Positions 1-11,600 of a stretch of 64,000 nucleotides of DNA are shown piece after piece. A model generated the notes under the pieces. That model saw nothing but the letters and a program-made list of their open reading frames with translations. It ran no database searches and was not told where the DNA came from. The translations under genes were made by a program, and so were the position numbers. Source of the DNA: Morella rubra (Eukaryota; Streptophyta; Magnoliopsida; Fagales; Myricaceae); contig CM025856.1 of assembly GCA_003952965.2 (NCBI GenBank), positions 5,541,700 through 5,605,699 of the forward strand. Direction: 5' to 3'. Position 1 is the first letter of the stretch. Each line of letters begins with the position of its first letter.

Positions 1-1930
1 ATTCTTATCAGGCACTCAAGACTGAGATTAAACAAAGAGAATCCATGTGGAGTAAGGTTTATTGGGAGATGGTTGAACCAGTTAATATTCGAACTTTGCG
101 AGCTCGTCTGGCAAGTACTTTTATTCATCTATTTGTGCAATTTGTGAAACATATACTTTCATATGGGTTAAAGACGAGTTCTAACATCAGGATGGCAGGA
201 CAAAATATGTCCATCTGCCTTTTCTTTAGATATTTGTATTTGGATGGGCTGTGATGTATCAGGGGGTACAGATGCTGATGACTTGTAAATAGTGAGGCAT
301 CAATGAGATCATCATTTTGAAATTATATCCTATTTGATAAAGACTGTCCGATTAGCTGTGACTCTTTTGTGGTTTCTTACCACCTGAATTTGTACGCTGA
401 TATGATGCTAAATAGTTGATACTGTCCCAAAAATATTGGTTGACTACACATTAAAATAGAAGGTTGTCAGTCTTGCCCTTATTTGTTAAAAAGTAAACTT
501 TTATTTGTTCTCGATGTTCAATCTCTAATGTTGAACTGCAAAATGCACAGCTGCAAATGATCTGCTCGCCATTTCTGCTTTTGTATGAGTTTAGGTTTTT
601 CCTCCGTCCTTGCTTTCATCTAAGAAGAGGATATCTTACTTTCAAGGGAGGGGAGATATTGAATTATTTCATTTCCCTAGTTGGTTTCTTCAAATCCAAG
701 ACCTCAATGTTTCTTTTTTCTGTACATTAGTTTTTTTTTTGTGTGTTTTTCCTGGAAAATTACAGATTGGTGTTGATCGAAATGACCTGAACAAAGTCTT
801 CATTCAGCTGACGCTCGAGTTTTTAACTAAGCAGGTGAACTTTATGCATTCCAGAATTTGTCTCTTCAATATCGGTGGATGAACTCAGTGGTTTATCAAC
901 CTTACAAGTTTGGAACCATTCTTGGTTGGCAAAGTAGTGTTGGTCTGTGATTGTGGGGTGACTCGAGTGTGTAAAATAAGTGAGGCATAACAAATAGCTT
1001 TGGAATCTGATAGATTTGATTACTAGCTATTCCATGGAACTCTTTGGTGTTATGTATAGGCTGCAGTTGTACTTACGTCATCTCATATGACATTTAGTGT
1101 CATATAATAAGGTAATTAGACACCTCATGGAAATAAATCATCAAACTAATTTCTAAACATTGTTGTTCAGCTTTGCATCTGTGGTTTGGTTTCCAAATCC
1201 ATATGTATTTTGCCTTGATAGCTGAAATATATTAATTTATAGAGCTTTGTAAGAGTTTTGGTTTTGTATTTGTGTTCTTGCAGAAGTTTGAAGCTTATGA
1301 TTCAAAAGGTGCTGTTGTAGCTGGAGATAAATCTAAGGAGGTAGTGTTTGTTGTTCTTATTCTTGCCAGTGGTGCTGTCATTGTCTTTAACAGTCCTTTG
1401 TTTTGCTCCTTTCGTAGTTTGAAGAGTCACTAATCATCCTGGTTTCTGTTATGTAACATTCTCACTTACATTATTTTGAACAAGGATTATTATAGGACCT
1501 ACAAAGTTTAAAATATCAGGACTAAGTGTACATTTATTTGAAAGCACTAATAGGTGGGAATAAGGATTTGTACACTGGGACTTCATCCCTAGTGGGTAGG
1601 CATCCTTTGTTAGATTTCATTGTTGGTTTGATCCCGCTGCATATGCACACATGTATATGCGATTATATTAGGGTAACAAGCATTCTCTAGAATTTCTCTT
1701 AGGTTTTGGAACCCATAGCTGATGATAGAAGTAGAATAGATGTTGTTTCTTTGCTACTCACGAGCCCATATCCTTGCTTTTCTAGCATCTGCAGTATCTC
1801 CTCAAATTATTGCTTAATGGATCCTGTTATTCAGGTTCTTGTTCGTGATATCTGGGTATTTGAGAAATCTCTCTTTCACCCTGGAGCTTTCTGGCGTCTC
1901 TGTGGGCGGATTTCACCGAAATCTCCTTGA
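1..1930 (+). CDS. Tim44/MRPL45-like mitochondrial protein, 3' part (C-terminal exons)
   Basis: Four coding exons can be read in frame: 1-110 (first full codon at 3), 766-834, 1284-1340 and 1835-1930, ending in TGA. The joined end reads through RARL/IGVDRNDLNKVFIQ, KFEAYDSKGAVVAGDKSKE and VLVRDIWVFEKSLFHPGAFW to GRISPKSP. The block with VRDIWVFEKSL...W.L.GRI is the C-terminal half of the Tim44-like fold, shared by the import motor subunit Tim44 and ribosomal protein mL45, where a conserved V/I-x-E-Y/W-VFE strand precedes W-R. A plant Tim44-related protein is the best match from memory. Junctions 2-3 and 3-4 use GT-AG; the first intron uses GC-AG. The start lies left of the window. An ORF at 1706-1930 is this last exon read back into the intron. 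A mitochondrial matrix location is inferred from the family only. Confidence 0.72.
111..765 (+). other. GC-AG intron in the Tim44-like gene
   Basis: The exon ends ...CGTCTG and is followed by GCAAGT; the acceptor is TTACAG before ATTGGTGTTG at 766. Only the GC donor keeps phase 0 and gives RARLIGVDRNDL. The nearby GT (at 115) would put a stop codon a few codons into the next exon. GCAAGT is the normal consensus of plant GC-AG introns. Confidence 0.75.
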
Positions 1931-3025
1931 TTGAAGTGTGGGATCTACTGTGCTGGTGATGATGATTAGCTGCTGTCACCCAATTTTGTAAGCTGAACTG
2001 ATTGTAAATCTATCCCGTCAATTGGAAGATGGAGTTTCCTGCTTGATGAATTCATTTTATCAGGGAAACTCCAGAAGAAATAAGAATGGAAATCCAAATA
2101 TTTTCACATCTATCCTTAGCCACAGTCCTTTGATTTCTTAGCATTGTAATTCTTTAAAACGATATTCCCTCTTTTGTCTTGGTGAATGTATTGACGATGT
2201 GGGAGTAGAATGATGGTTGAGATACCTTAGGATGGATGCTTTGAAACGATAACTTGAAGTTGCGGCGGGTTGAATTCCTTTAGCTGTAAAAACTGTCGCA
2301 GAGAATGCATCTTTGGATTAAGTTGTTCTCTGGAAGAGAAAGCAATCTCTCCAAGACAACCCACAAACCAACCTACGTTGTGTCCTCCCAAAGTTTTCTG
2401 CTTTCTTATTTCTGGAATGCACAGAATTATTATGTACTCGCATGCTGTGTCCTTTGAGGTTTTTGTTTTTGTTTTTATTTTTATTTTCCGGGGACTCAAC
2501 GGACCAAGCCATACCCTCTTAATTTCTATACATTCAGCGCCCTGGCTTTTAGGGAGGTATGCCATTTGTACACTGCAAGCAAAGCCTAATCATCTCCCTT
2601 TTATGTAATCTTAATTTTCAATTAAAAATAATAATAAAAAAAGGCAATGGAAACGCCTTGGATTGGCTAATAAGGCAACTCGAATACGACTGGTGTTAGT
2701 CACTACCTCCATCCCTAACCAAGCTTGCCACTTTCACATTTATTCTTCTGTTTTTATTTTATTGCAGTTTTTGGTCCACAAATGAAACTTGAGCGAAGTA
2801 TGCCGTTTTTACAAGCAAAGCCGGCCTACTTGTATTCTTGAAAGTTCGCAGCGTAAAAAGTGTGGAGAGAACTTTAGCTAGCTAGGTTGATATATATCTC
2901 GTTTAAGAAGAGCAAGGAATCTCACCCAGGCAGGCAACCCAGCTTCCAAGTTTCCGTTCACAGCTTCCCACCATTATCAGCGGCATTGGCGTTCCGAAAT
3001 CCAATTTCTGCTACCCTTTTAACAG
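1931..3025. other. 3' UTR and intergenic spacer
   Basis: The first few hundred bases after the Tim44-like stop are probably 3' UTR. Overlapping ORFs on both strands at 2227-2608 have no family resemblance and I treat them as chance. A TATA-like GATATATATCTC at about 2889 may serve the next gene. Confidence 0.5.
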
Positions 3026-3697
3026 ATGGATCAGAGAGAACATCATCTCCAGTCTTGGAACGTTTGTCATAGGCTCTTCAACTTCATCGTACGAAGCCTA
3101 ACATCACAAGCGTTAAAGACCGTGACTTTGGGTCGTCTTCCTCCCATGAATCGTGGTTTAATCCCAGGCGTGCACAGTTCCGAAGCTGGAAATGATGGGG
3201 CTGAGTCAAAGAATGACCATCCAGATCCAGCGACAGTGGCTCAAGGAAGTCCCTGTGAAGCTGCACTTTCAGGAGCCAACGTTGAGCTCGATGAGCAAGG
3301 CAACACTTCAAAGAATTTAGAGCCCTTTGGGCTCCATGGCGAGGAGCTCCCACCAGTTCAAGGCAGCGGCGATGATGTCATGTCTTCTCCACAAATAAGC
3401 AGAGACAACAGCGATTGTTTATTGGATTCAGGAAAAATCAACCCAGAAGAGGAAGCACCATTATCTACAACTACTGCACCCCGACGAGCTCCAAGGAAAA
3501 CGGTAAGCATAAACGACGTGGTGGAGGAGATGAGCACACCTAAGAAGAACAAGAAACAGAGCAAAGCTTTCAGTAAATCAACTTCGATCGGTAGTGAAGA
3601 AGATGATCCAAGGCCTTTGCGATCAATTCTGAAGGTGGGGTCGAGCCTACATGAAATATCCGATACGTTTTGGAGTCGTGCTACCGAAGGTCGATGA
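3026..3697 (+). CDS. Hypothetical 223-residue hydrophilic protein
   Basis: Single open frame, MDQREHHLQSW... to ...SRATEGR, with no introns visible. I do not recognise the family. The N-terminal ~45 residues contain a mildly amphipathic or hydrophobic stretch (LFNFIVRSL). The middle is Ser/Pro/Glu-rich and low in order. The C-terminal ~80 residues are basic and Ser-rich with short motifs that look constrained (APRKTVSINDVVEEM, LRSILKVGSSLHE). A TATA-like element ~135 bp upstream and codon use unlike the AT-rich flanks favour a real gene. A second in-frame ATG at 3146 could be the start. It might be a plant-specific regulatory or chloroplast protein, but nothing in the sequence shows a function. 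Confidence 0.5.
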   Translation: MDQREHHLQSWNVCHRLFNFIVRSLTSQALKTVTLGRLPPMNRGLIPGVHSSEAGNDGAESKNDHPDPATVAQGSPCEAALSGANVELDEQGNTSKNLEPFGLHGEELPPVQGSGDDVMSSPQISRDNSDCLLDSGKINPEEEAPLSTTTAPRRAPRKTVSINDVVEEMSTPKKNKKQSKAFSKSTSIGSEEDDPRPLRSILKVGSSLHEISDTFWSRATEGR

Positions 3698-3802
3698 ATC
3701 GTGAACGAACGTTCTCCGACGTGGATGATGTTGGCCGGAAGATGCATATATGTCGGCTGATGTGACTTTGAACATGCATGATCATGGATCTCAAAGGCTA
3801 GG

Positions 3803-4707
3803 ACTTATTATAATTATATCAAGAATGACTAAAAAGTATATATGATTGTGGAAATTAATGAATTACCTCCTTTTTTATTTTTTATCTAGCTATAATCCAT
3901 CATTAATGTTTAAATTATTGGTTGAACTTAATTAATGAAAGTCTTATATGATATCAAAATAATATAACCAGACTGGGTCATGATGAAACTTGTGATCATG
4001 TTAATCTTTTGCGACTACATTAATTTATTCGGTAAACCGATTGCTGAAATAGATTGGCCTATGCGGATCCAATATCAAACCTCATGAAATTGTTGGTTTT
4101 CATTGGGATATAATTAAGAACGTGTGAACCATTCTCTTTATCCTTACAAGGAAATTGATTGACGTTGACGGGCTTTTCGATTGGTCTATAGCTATAGCTT
4201 ACGTACGTTTTCGTAATTGCGATTGAACTGCATTTAATAAGAGAGGTTTCTAAAAGGAGGTTAGGGACAGATCGATAATTATGGATATATAAGCCAACAG
4301 GGAAAACCTATTTGGTGGTTTTGCCTTTTCTTTAATATTATCAGTATAATATTAGAGATCTAAATTTTACGTTCTTTTGATTACAATAATCACATTTCTG
4401 GTCACTATCTTAGCATCTGAGAAAATTGATGTTTTCTTATGTTAATTGATGTGCTTTCTGTTATTTTATATATAACGGGAATGGAAAACCTATTTCTTTT
4501 TATTTTTTAGACTAATTTTTTTTTTTCTAATCAAGCAAATGGAAAATTACTTACTTTAATTTCATCAGTCGCGTTTTAACTATGAAAGTAAAATATATGT
4601 TCGTTAATATGCTTTTTAATATTACCTAAGTACGAATGGACATATTACTTTCAATGGCTAGCTTAATTAATTCTGTTATGGAGATAAATACTTATACAAC
4701 GACAAGT
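3803..4707. repeat. Tandem duplication, copy A (~905 bp)
   Basis: This stretch recurs almost unchanged as copy B from 4708. Shared landmarks include TTATCTAGCTATAATCC, GGGTCATGATGAAACTTG, GCTTACGTACGTTTTCG and GGTTAGGGACAGATCG. Each boundary (3803, 4708, 6871) starts with ACTTATT, so the duplication joint carries 7 bp of microhomology. No coding content was seen. Confidence 0.9.
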
Positions 4708-4767
4708 ACTTATTGTAATTATATCAAGAATGACTAAAAAGTATATATGATTGTGGAAATTAATCAA

Positions 4768-5978
4768 GGGATAAATACATAATAGGTCATTGTGGTTTTT
4801 ACAAAAATAACTTTAGTCCTTAAACAATTTTGGACATAACACAAGTCCCTTATGTTTTCTCCCTTTCACTTTTTAATCCTTCCATTCATCGGCGTTAAAT
4901 TTTTAACGGCAAAGCCCATTCAGCTTAGCCATGTGGCCAACTTTGCCACCTCATAGACCACATCAAAACCAATTGTTTGTCTCATGTGCCACGACAGTGT
5001 TAAACGCAGTATGCATCCATTCATTTGACTTATATGAAATTTAGACATTGCCGCTTGTAAACAAATAAAAGTCTAGAACTTTCCCCCTTGAGTCCTAGGT
5101 AAATACGAAATCCCCAAATTCTTAAAACACCCAACCTCAAACACTTTCTCCTGCGACATTGTTGCTACCCATTGTCCCAATCTGTTTGTTTTCGCTGCTC
5201 TAGAAGGTATCCTCTGTCGCAAGACCACTAACGTTTGCTACGGAGGTATTTTTTTCGTCTCTATCATTTGTTATTTGTCAGCCTTGGAATCACCTAGGTC
5301 GAACGCTTGCACATTTGGGGATCGACCTATTCAAAGAAATCGCAAGATCGACGATCCTACATTCAAAGAAATTGCAAAGCTAAGCTCATTGAGGCATTTC
5401 AACGAACATGATGTTTGCAAAACCCATGCACAGAGGTGGCTTACCGTAACTAACCCATATCTTGCGCACCCAAAAAACCTACGTCCTGGATTCTTCTCTG
5501 TCCACGATGTCTTCAACTAAGCTTCTAAACCACAGTGACATAACACCTCCCTTGCAGGTTTTGAGCTCGCAGAAGACAGAGATGAAAAGGAATGCATTGG
5601 CACCTCCAGTTTCGAAGTCGTAGCTGGAAGGGGGACAACTTCAATGGAACTTCAGTGATTTGCGAGATTGGGGAGTGGGTAATGGGTAGGGCTTGACTAA
5701 ATTGAGATTTTGAACAAATGAGGCAGGAGCAAAGCCACTTTCGTTTACATCTTTAACTTGAAGAGCAAAACGGTTCGTTTTGATGTGATCTGTGAGGTGG
5801 CAAAGTTGGCCACGTGATGAAGCTGAATGGGTTTTACCGTTAAAAAAATTTAATGCCAATGGATGAAAGGATTACAAAAGAAAGGGGAAAAACGTAAAGG
5901 ATTTATGTTATGCCCGAATTTGTTTAGGGACTAAAGTTATTTTTGTAAAAACCACGGGACCTATTATGTATTTATCCC
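4768..5978. mobile_element. Non-autonomous Mutator-like element, 1211 bp, with GRF remnant
   Basis: Terminal inverted repeats of about 210 bp start GGGATAAATACATAATAGG on the left and are mirrored on the right, ending CTATTATGTATTTATCCC. Flanking 9-mers are ATTAATCAA (4759-4767) and ATTAATGAT (5979-5987). The undisturbed copy A has ATTAATGAA at the matching site, so each flank is one change from the original target. Long TIRs plus 9-bp duplications are the signature of MULE elements. Inside there is no transposase, only a broken GRF-type zinc-finger frame on the minus strand. Confidence 0.88.
5331..5597 (-). pseudogene. GRF-type zinc-finger ORF remnant inside the small MULE
   Basis: Read on the minus strand from an ATG at 5597 the frame gives MHSFSSLSSASSKPAREV, then LCHCGLEA, an in-frame TAG, and LKTSWTEKNPGRRFFGCARYG...CAW. 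The spaced Cys residues, CxCG then T-S-W-T-x-x-N-P-G-R-R-F-F-x-C, are the hallmark of GRF zinc fingers, a nucleic-acid-binding fold. The stop in the middle and the early end make it non-functional as read. It sits in the same place and orientation as the intact GRF gene of the large MULE at 25.8-32.7 kb. Confidence 0.8.
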
Positions 5979-6870
5979 ATTAATGATTACCCTTTTTTTT
6001 TTATCTAGCTATAATCCATCATTAATGTTTAAATTATTGGTTGAACTTAATGAAAGTCTTATATGATATCAAAATAATAACATGATATAACAAGACCGGG
6101 TCATGATGAAACTTGTGATCATGGTAATCTTTTGCGACTATACATTAATTAATTCGGTAAACCAATTGCTGAAATAGATTGGCCTAAGCGGATCCAGTAT
6201 CAAACCTCATGAAATTGTTGGTTTTCTTTGGGATATAATAAGAACGTGTGAACCAATCTCTTTGTCCTTGCAAGGAAATTGATTGGCGTTGACGGGCTTT
6301 TCGATTGGCCTATAGCTATAGCTAGCTTACGTACGTTTTCGTAATTGCGATGGAACTGCATTTAATAAGAGAGGTTTCTGAAAGGAGGTTAGGGACAGAT
6401 CGATAATTATGGATATATAAGCCATCAGGAAAACCCTATTTGGTGGTTTGGCCTTTTCTTTTTTTAATATATATTATTCTATACGCTTAACTGATCATCC
6501 AATATTATCAGTATAATATTAGAGAAATTTTACGTTCTTTTGATTACAATAATCACATTTCTGGTCACTATCTTAGCATCTGAGAAAATTGTTTTCTTAT
6601 GTTAATTGATGTACTTTCTGTTATTTTATATATAATGGGAATGGAAAACCTTTTTTTTTTTTTTTTTTTTTAGGCTAATTTTTTTTTTCTAATCAAGCAA
6701 ATGGAAAATTACTTACTTTAATTTCATCAGTTGCGTTTTATATATGAAAGTAAAATATATGTTCGTTAATATGCTTTTTAATATTACCTAAGTACGAATG
6801 GACAGATTACTTTCAATGGCTAGCTTAATTAATTCTGTAAATGGAGATAAATACTTATACAACGACAAGT

Positions 6871-8029
6871 ACTTATTGAGAGGAGAACATCTGAAATTGA
6901 TAGCTAAGAACAATTCACAATTAAAAGGTTAAATAAAACAGTTAGCTTTTAGACCTATATCTTTTAATTTGCATTTTATCCCACACGTTTCCCTCATAGA
7001 TTATCAGTATACATAGGCCTATTTCTTTTTTCTTTTTCATTTTGCAATAATCACGTACGTAGACAATCTGATCTTACATATGCATAATCATAGAATCTGA
7101 GAAATTCATTTTGGGATGTTGATTAACGTTGTTTCTGAGATAATATAAGCTGAATTGATAAGTTGTTGTCAATGCTTTTTCTGCTTACATAAAAAAAAAA
7201 AAAAAAAAAAAAAAAAGAAGAAGAAGAGAAAGAAAGAACATCTCAGGTAGCTATCTAATACGCACAAATTAAGTTGGAATCCTTCAAAATTGAAGGTAAT
7301 AGGCCTGGTGGTGTTTGTGTGTCAAAATTAAGATTGTTTATGAAAGTTGGGTGAAAAAGTGAAGAAATAGATTATTTGAATGAATTTTTATATTTATTAT
7401 AATTGAAAAGAATGATTTGATGAAAATATATAGATTATTTTATAATTATTTTATTCAGTTTGCCAAAATTTTGGCACATGACGCAAGGTAGGGCCTTTAA
7501 GAGGGTGTGTGGATTTGCACAATAAGTTCAACATATATTTATAATGTGCATAGTGTACTACAAAAAGTTAATTTTCATCCAAATTAGCCGTGGGGGCGCA
7601 CAATATATGAGATTAATGATAGTTAATGGATAAAATATAACCCAAATGATACGGAAGTGTAAAATGTCAGGAACTTAATAGTCAATGGAGAAAAATATAT
7701 TTAAATAAAAAAAAACATAACAATATCTCGAATAGATAGCTAAGTGCATGTGAGTCTTTTCTTCAACTACAAGACCCATAGAGATGTCCGCAAGGTTCTA
7801 TATATAGTGGTTTACCAGAGTACTGGATCTTCAGTATCCCTGCTGTTTGCAAATTGAGAAGAAATGGCGCACCGGTGTGGGACGCTCCAATGGTTGGCGC
7901 GGCAAGTGAAACTTTGATGTTTAGCAACTCGCTGGTGAGGAACCAACGATGCAGCTTAATCGGGTGTCTAGTTCGGCCCAGTTTAGGTTGTAAAGACTAT
8001 CGTGGGATACGATTTAGATCTTAAACTTA
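6871..8029. other. AT-rich intergenic DNA
   Basis: A long A-run at about 7190-7216 is followed by AAG/AGA repeats. 7320-7500 resembles AT-rich degenerate MITE material seen again near 44.3 kb. No ORF with family resemblance was seen. Confidence 0.5.
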
Positions 8030-8760
8030 CCTAAAGGGTGTGAATAGTGTGATTTCTCCAAAGAGTTTCAAGAATTTCGAAGGTTGCTGAAATCTTAAAG
8101 GTCCAAGTGCAAGTTCGTGCGGTTGCTGTTGTTGCGAGTTCGCAATGGAGGACGGCAATGTATGAATTGCTAGGTAAAGGTAAATAGCTTTTTGAATGGA
8201 TGAGAGGTTCTCATTCCCTGCATTGGAGCAGATCCGAATGGTGTTGTTCGGGTAAGAAATCAAGTGTGTTAGACTAGGAATTTTGGTATTCTTGAGTCTA
8301 TGGATCACCTTGTATTTCAGTTTGAAAAGCTAGTGAAATCGTTACCTGGCCTATGGGCCGGAGAGTTTTTCTCTCTTTGAAATTTGTTTCCAAGAGATTT
8401 TCTCTTAGTAACCAAAAGATTGTGTCTTTGTATGGTGATTGATTTGTTAATTATTGTTCTTGATTAAAGAGTTAATAATCGTGAACTATATACTGAAGTT
8501 TCAGGTGTTCTTGTTTTGAAAGAATCTTGAATATAGATTCGAACTTAATTGATTTACTGTCTGTTGGATTATTTGCATTGCTGTAAAACGTGTGGTATTG
8601 AACTTACTGATCTGGTTTGTGTAGTTTGTGCAGAAAACGTATTGTTAAATTGAAAAGATTTAAAGTTTTAGCTGCAGAACCTATTCACCCCCCCTCTAGG
8701 TTCAGTTGCTGTCGTATTGAGTCTTAAATAATTCCATTCACTTTTGGATTAGGGTTTTTT
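8030..8760 (+). mobile_element. Copia-like LTR retrotransposon fossil (LTR fragment)
   Basis: The right part resembles the LTR end and leader of plant Copia elements, including the characteristic CCTATTCACCCCCCCTCTAG near 8680 and a T-rich stretch before it. No second LTR and no gag-pol is seen nearby, so this is a partial, broken copy. Boundaries are approximate and age is unknown but not recent. Confidence 0.4.
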
Positions 8761-8763
8761 AGT

Positions 8764-9360
8764 TTTTTTTTTTTTTTTTTGTAAGCAAACATTGTATTCA
8801 CACATAATACCAAAAGTCAGTACAACGAACGAGGGTGAGGATCCCTACAAAGAACCCCAAATAACCACTACAAACAAAAAATAAAAGAAAAGAAAACAAC
8901 GAAAATGAGCTCTTGGGCATGGTCAGAGATGACTGCCTAGACAGGGTCGCCATGAAGGCAGTTTAATGAAACTCCAAACAGCCTTGGAGTAATCTGTAAC
9001 GAACACAACTCAGGTGTGGAATCGTTGCAGGGAAGGGGGGCAGTGGCAAATTTGGAAGCGGTTGAGCGGAGCGTCACACCAATGTCCGGTCACTGAAGAG
9101 CACGAGCACAAGGTGGCTCGAAGCAAAAAGCAGAAGAAAATCCAAAAGAAATCGAAATAGAGACGGCGCGTGAGATCCATGCGCCTCCCTAGACGGCGCA
9201 TGAGGAACACGCTCTTGAGGATGAGCCACCGACTAAGATGGAGGTGGAAGATCAGAGCACTAGAAGGAAGATGAGAGGGCACGTGCACGATGGTCGTCCA
9301 CTGAAAGTAGGAAGATGTTTTTAGTTTGCAAGGATGGGTTCCTACCACTGAAATTTGCGG
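8764..9360 (-). mobile_element. Possible 3' end of a retroposed element (poly-T head)
   Basis: A ~20-nt T-run at 8769-8789 is followed by sequence that would be the 3' end of a polyadenylated element inserted on the minus strand. The block 9140-9340 is GC-richer than its surroundings. No recognisable protein domain was found, so the class (LINE tail or processed copy) is open. Confidence 0.3.
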
Positions 9361-10139
9361 GAATAGAATCTCTTGAAAATAGAATCACTCGATTTTCTTT
9401 CTATTTTCTGAAATTTTATGAAACAGGCTCTCTTTCTAATAAGTTTGTGCTATAGTCTATATAATTAAGTATTATGGACGTTGAATACTTTATATAGGCA
9501 CCAAAACTTCCCCTCGAATTGCCCTGAAATTTGAGGAATAAACGATGGGTTCTTTAGTCCCTCTGGAGGACACTTTGCTCGATTGCCAAGTTTAAGATTT
9601 GTTGCTTATGGAGAGACTCCATTTCCTAAGGGCTGTTCGAACTCTTCAAGGACTTCACATAACAATACATAAGAAAAGTGTAAAATATGCAAACTTTAAC
9701 AGCGTAGAGCATTTTCAGACGAAAAGCAGTGGCTGTAATTTTCACAATATCTTCCCAAACGGAAAAGGTCGTTAAGAGATTGGTTTTCAATAAATCAACA
9801 GTATTGGAGTCAGTATTGACTTGACTCAAATATTTGTGGAGTACGAAGGGCAACAATAGGTAGAAGTGATGACATGGGAATGAATAAAGTTAAGGTTTGT
9901 CATGGGGGAATTTGGAGGGAAAATAGCATAATAAAGGGCATTCCAATTGCACCTGTTCTCACTTTAATGTAAGTGGTCCAACGTTACGGCGACGAAGGTG
10001 AAAAAGGATGGCCTGACCAGTTCCTCGAGGAGTCGAGCCAAGCTGAGCTGTAGCGGCTAGACCTCATTAATTGACGTGGCGGCCGTAGGGGTGCTAGATG
10101 AAGGAAAGTGATCCCAATCGTGGGTCTGGAGAGTACAGT
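9361..10139. other. Unassigned intergenic DNA between retroelement pieces
   Basis: No domain is recognisable in six frames. The short ORFs at 9626-9856 and 9984-10175 look like chance. The stretch is probably old repeat sequence. Confidence 0.4.
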
Positions 10140-11000
10140 CGGGATTGAATCCTTTACCGAGAAGGGCACTAACAAGAAATTTACTCAGCTTGCACGATCA
10201 ACCATTTGCAAGCCAAAGGAGCTGGAAGGACTTGGAGTTAGAAGGCTCTGTGATGTCACTAGGCCTTACATCTAAACTACGTGGCAGATGTTTCGCAACC
10301 CTGATGCAATGTGGGTTAAGGTCTTATCGGCGAAATGTTGGAGGAATTCCAAGCTGATTAATGGAGAAACCAAACTTCAGTGCTTGTGGTTTTGGCGAGG
10401 TCTGATGACTGCCCGCCCAACTTTAGCCAAGGGTCTCGATACACAATAAGGGGAGGTCACTCAGTTAAAATATGGTAAGACCCTTGTTTTCCTCCCCGGT
10501 ATGCCTTATTTCATTGCTCAGCCTCGTCTCCCTGATCTTCCACTTCGACAAGACTCCATGGCAGCAGAACTTATTGATCCTAGTTTGAATGTCTGGATTA
10601 CTCCCAAGCATACAGTGATTATGCCGTTACTAGAAACCCTCTATTAGAAGAGATTAGAGCAGCACTCACGGCATGCCAGTTAGCCTCTGACCTCAACCTC
10701 ACCTCAGTTGTTTTCCTAAAGAGACTTTCTTCTTACAAGCAGAGCTGTAAATGAACCTAATTTTCTTTCTGAAGGGCCTTTACAGATTTACATTTGTCGA
10801 ATCAAGGGATTTTCTGGGGAGACATAGCGAACGGAGACTTCGTTGGACCCCCGAAGACAAAACCAGATGGCACACCATTTAGCTGCTTGGACTGCGCGCG
10901 CCAAATACTTTGGAACTCTTTTCCTGTGTTTTCTTTAGATGTTCTGCCTTTGTCTGTTTTGGAGGCGGATTCTGTTTTTGAGCCGCCCTGACGTCGCGCC
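10140..11000 (+). mobile_element. LINE (L1-type) C-terminal fragment, broken
   Basis: Plus-strand translation with several frame changes gives STICKPKELEGLGVRRLCDV, MFRNPDAMWVKVLSAKCW, then NQMAHHLAAWTARAKYFGTL near 10860-10920. The first two are the zf-RVT region after the reverse transcriptase of plant L1 LINEs (usual form W-x-x-x-C-x-P-K-x-x-G-G-L-G). The last matches the RNase H-like end (N-x-x-A-H-x-L-A). Stops and frameshifts are numerous, and the RT and endonuclease parts are absent. Confidence 0.65.
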
Positions 11001-11600
11001 AAAAGTCTTTGCTGTCATATGCGGTTTTTCGGCCACATGCAATGTGCACAGCTCACCAGTTCCTAATATGATCGATACCTTAATAATGATACTTTTTGTG
11101 CATATATAAATATATATAATAGAAAAATTTTAAAATTACTGTATGGAATTTTACGGAATTTAAAAAATATGACTGAATTTAAAAAATTGATAAATTGATG
11201 CTAGAGTTTAGACCATACTTCTAATATTACTCTCTTTATCACATTTTCGTCTAAGTTTCTAAAAGAATTGACAAATTACATGTTAATATATCCTAAGGGG
11301 GCATGTCACTTGTTTTAAATCTTAATAAAAATTATAATTATTAAGTAATTTTTAAAAATCTCATAAAATATCTAATAATGTCAGCTCAAACTTTCAAAGA
11401 CACTCAAAGCTCAATTTCTTTAACGTTACTTTCGGCTTATTCTTATCTCACGCATATTCTCAGCCCAGTATTAGACATTTGCAACGAATTTTCCTCGAAA
11501 AAGTTTCTCAAAAATTCTATTAGAGTGACAATAAACCAAAGCAGATTGATATAAGAGATTGAAGAGAATTAAACATGAAACTCAAAAGAAAAAACTTAAA
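11001..11600. other. AT-rich spacer upstream of the glutathione synthetase gene
   Basis: No coding or repeat structure was recognised. A short microsatellite-like ATATAAATATATATAA occurs near 11105. Confidence 0.4.

Larger units (their letters stand above)
4708..6870. repeat. Tandem duplication, copy B, split by a MULE
   Basis: The second copy starts at 4708 and is interrupted after ~50 bp by the element at 4768-5978, then resumes to 6870. Without the insertion it is about 940 bp. It differs from copy A by a longer T-run near 6650 and a ~30-bp insertion near 6470, plus scattered substitutions. Confidence 0.9.

Noticed and set aside
2227-2608. Overlapping 112-residue ORFs on both strands
   Set aside because: They mirror each other in AT-rich 3' flanking DNA, have no domain, and include low-complexity Lys/Asn runs.
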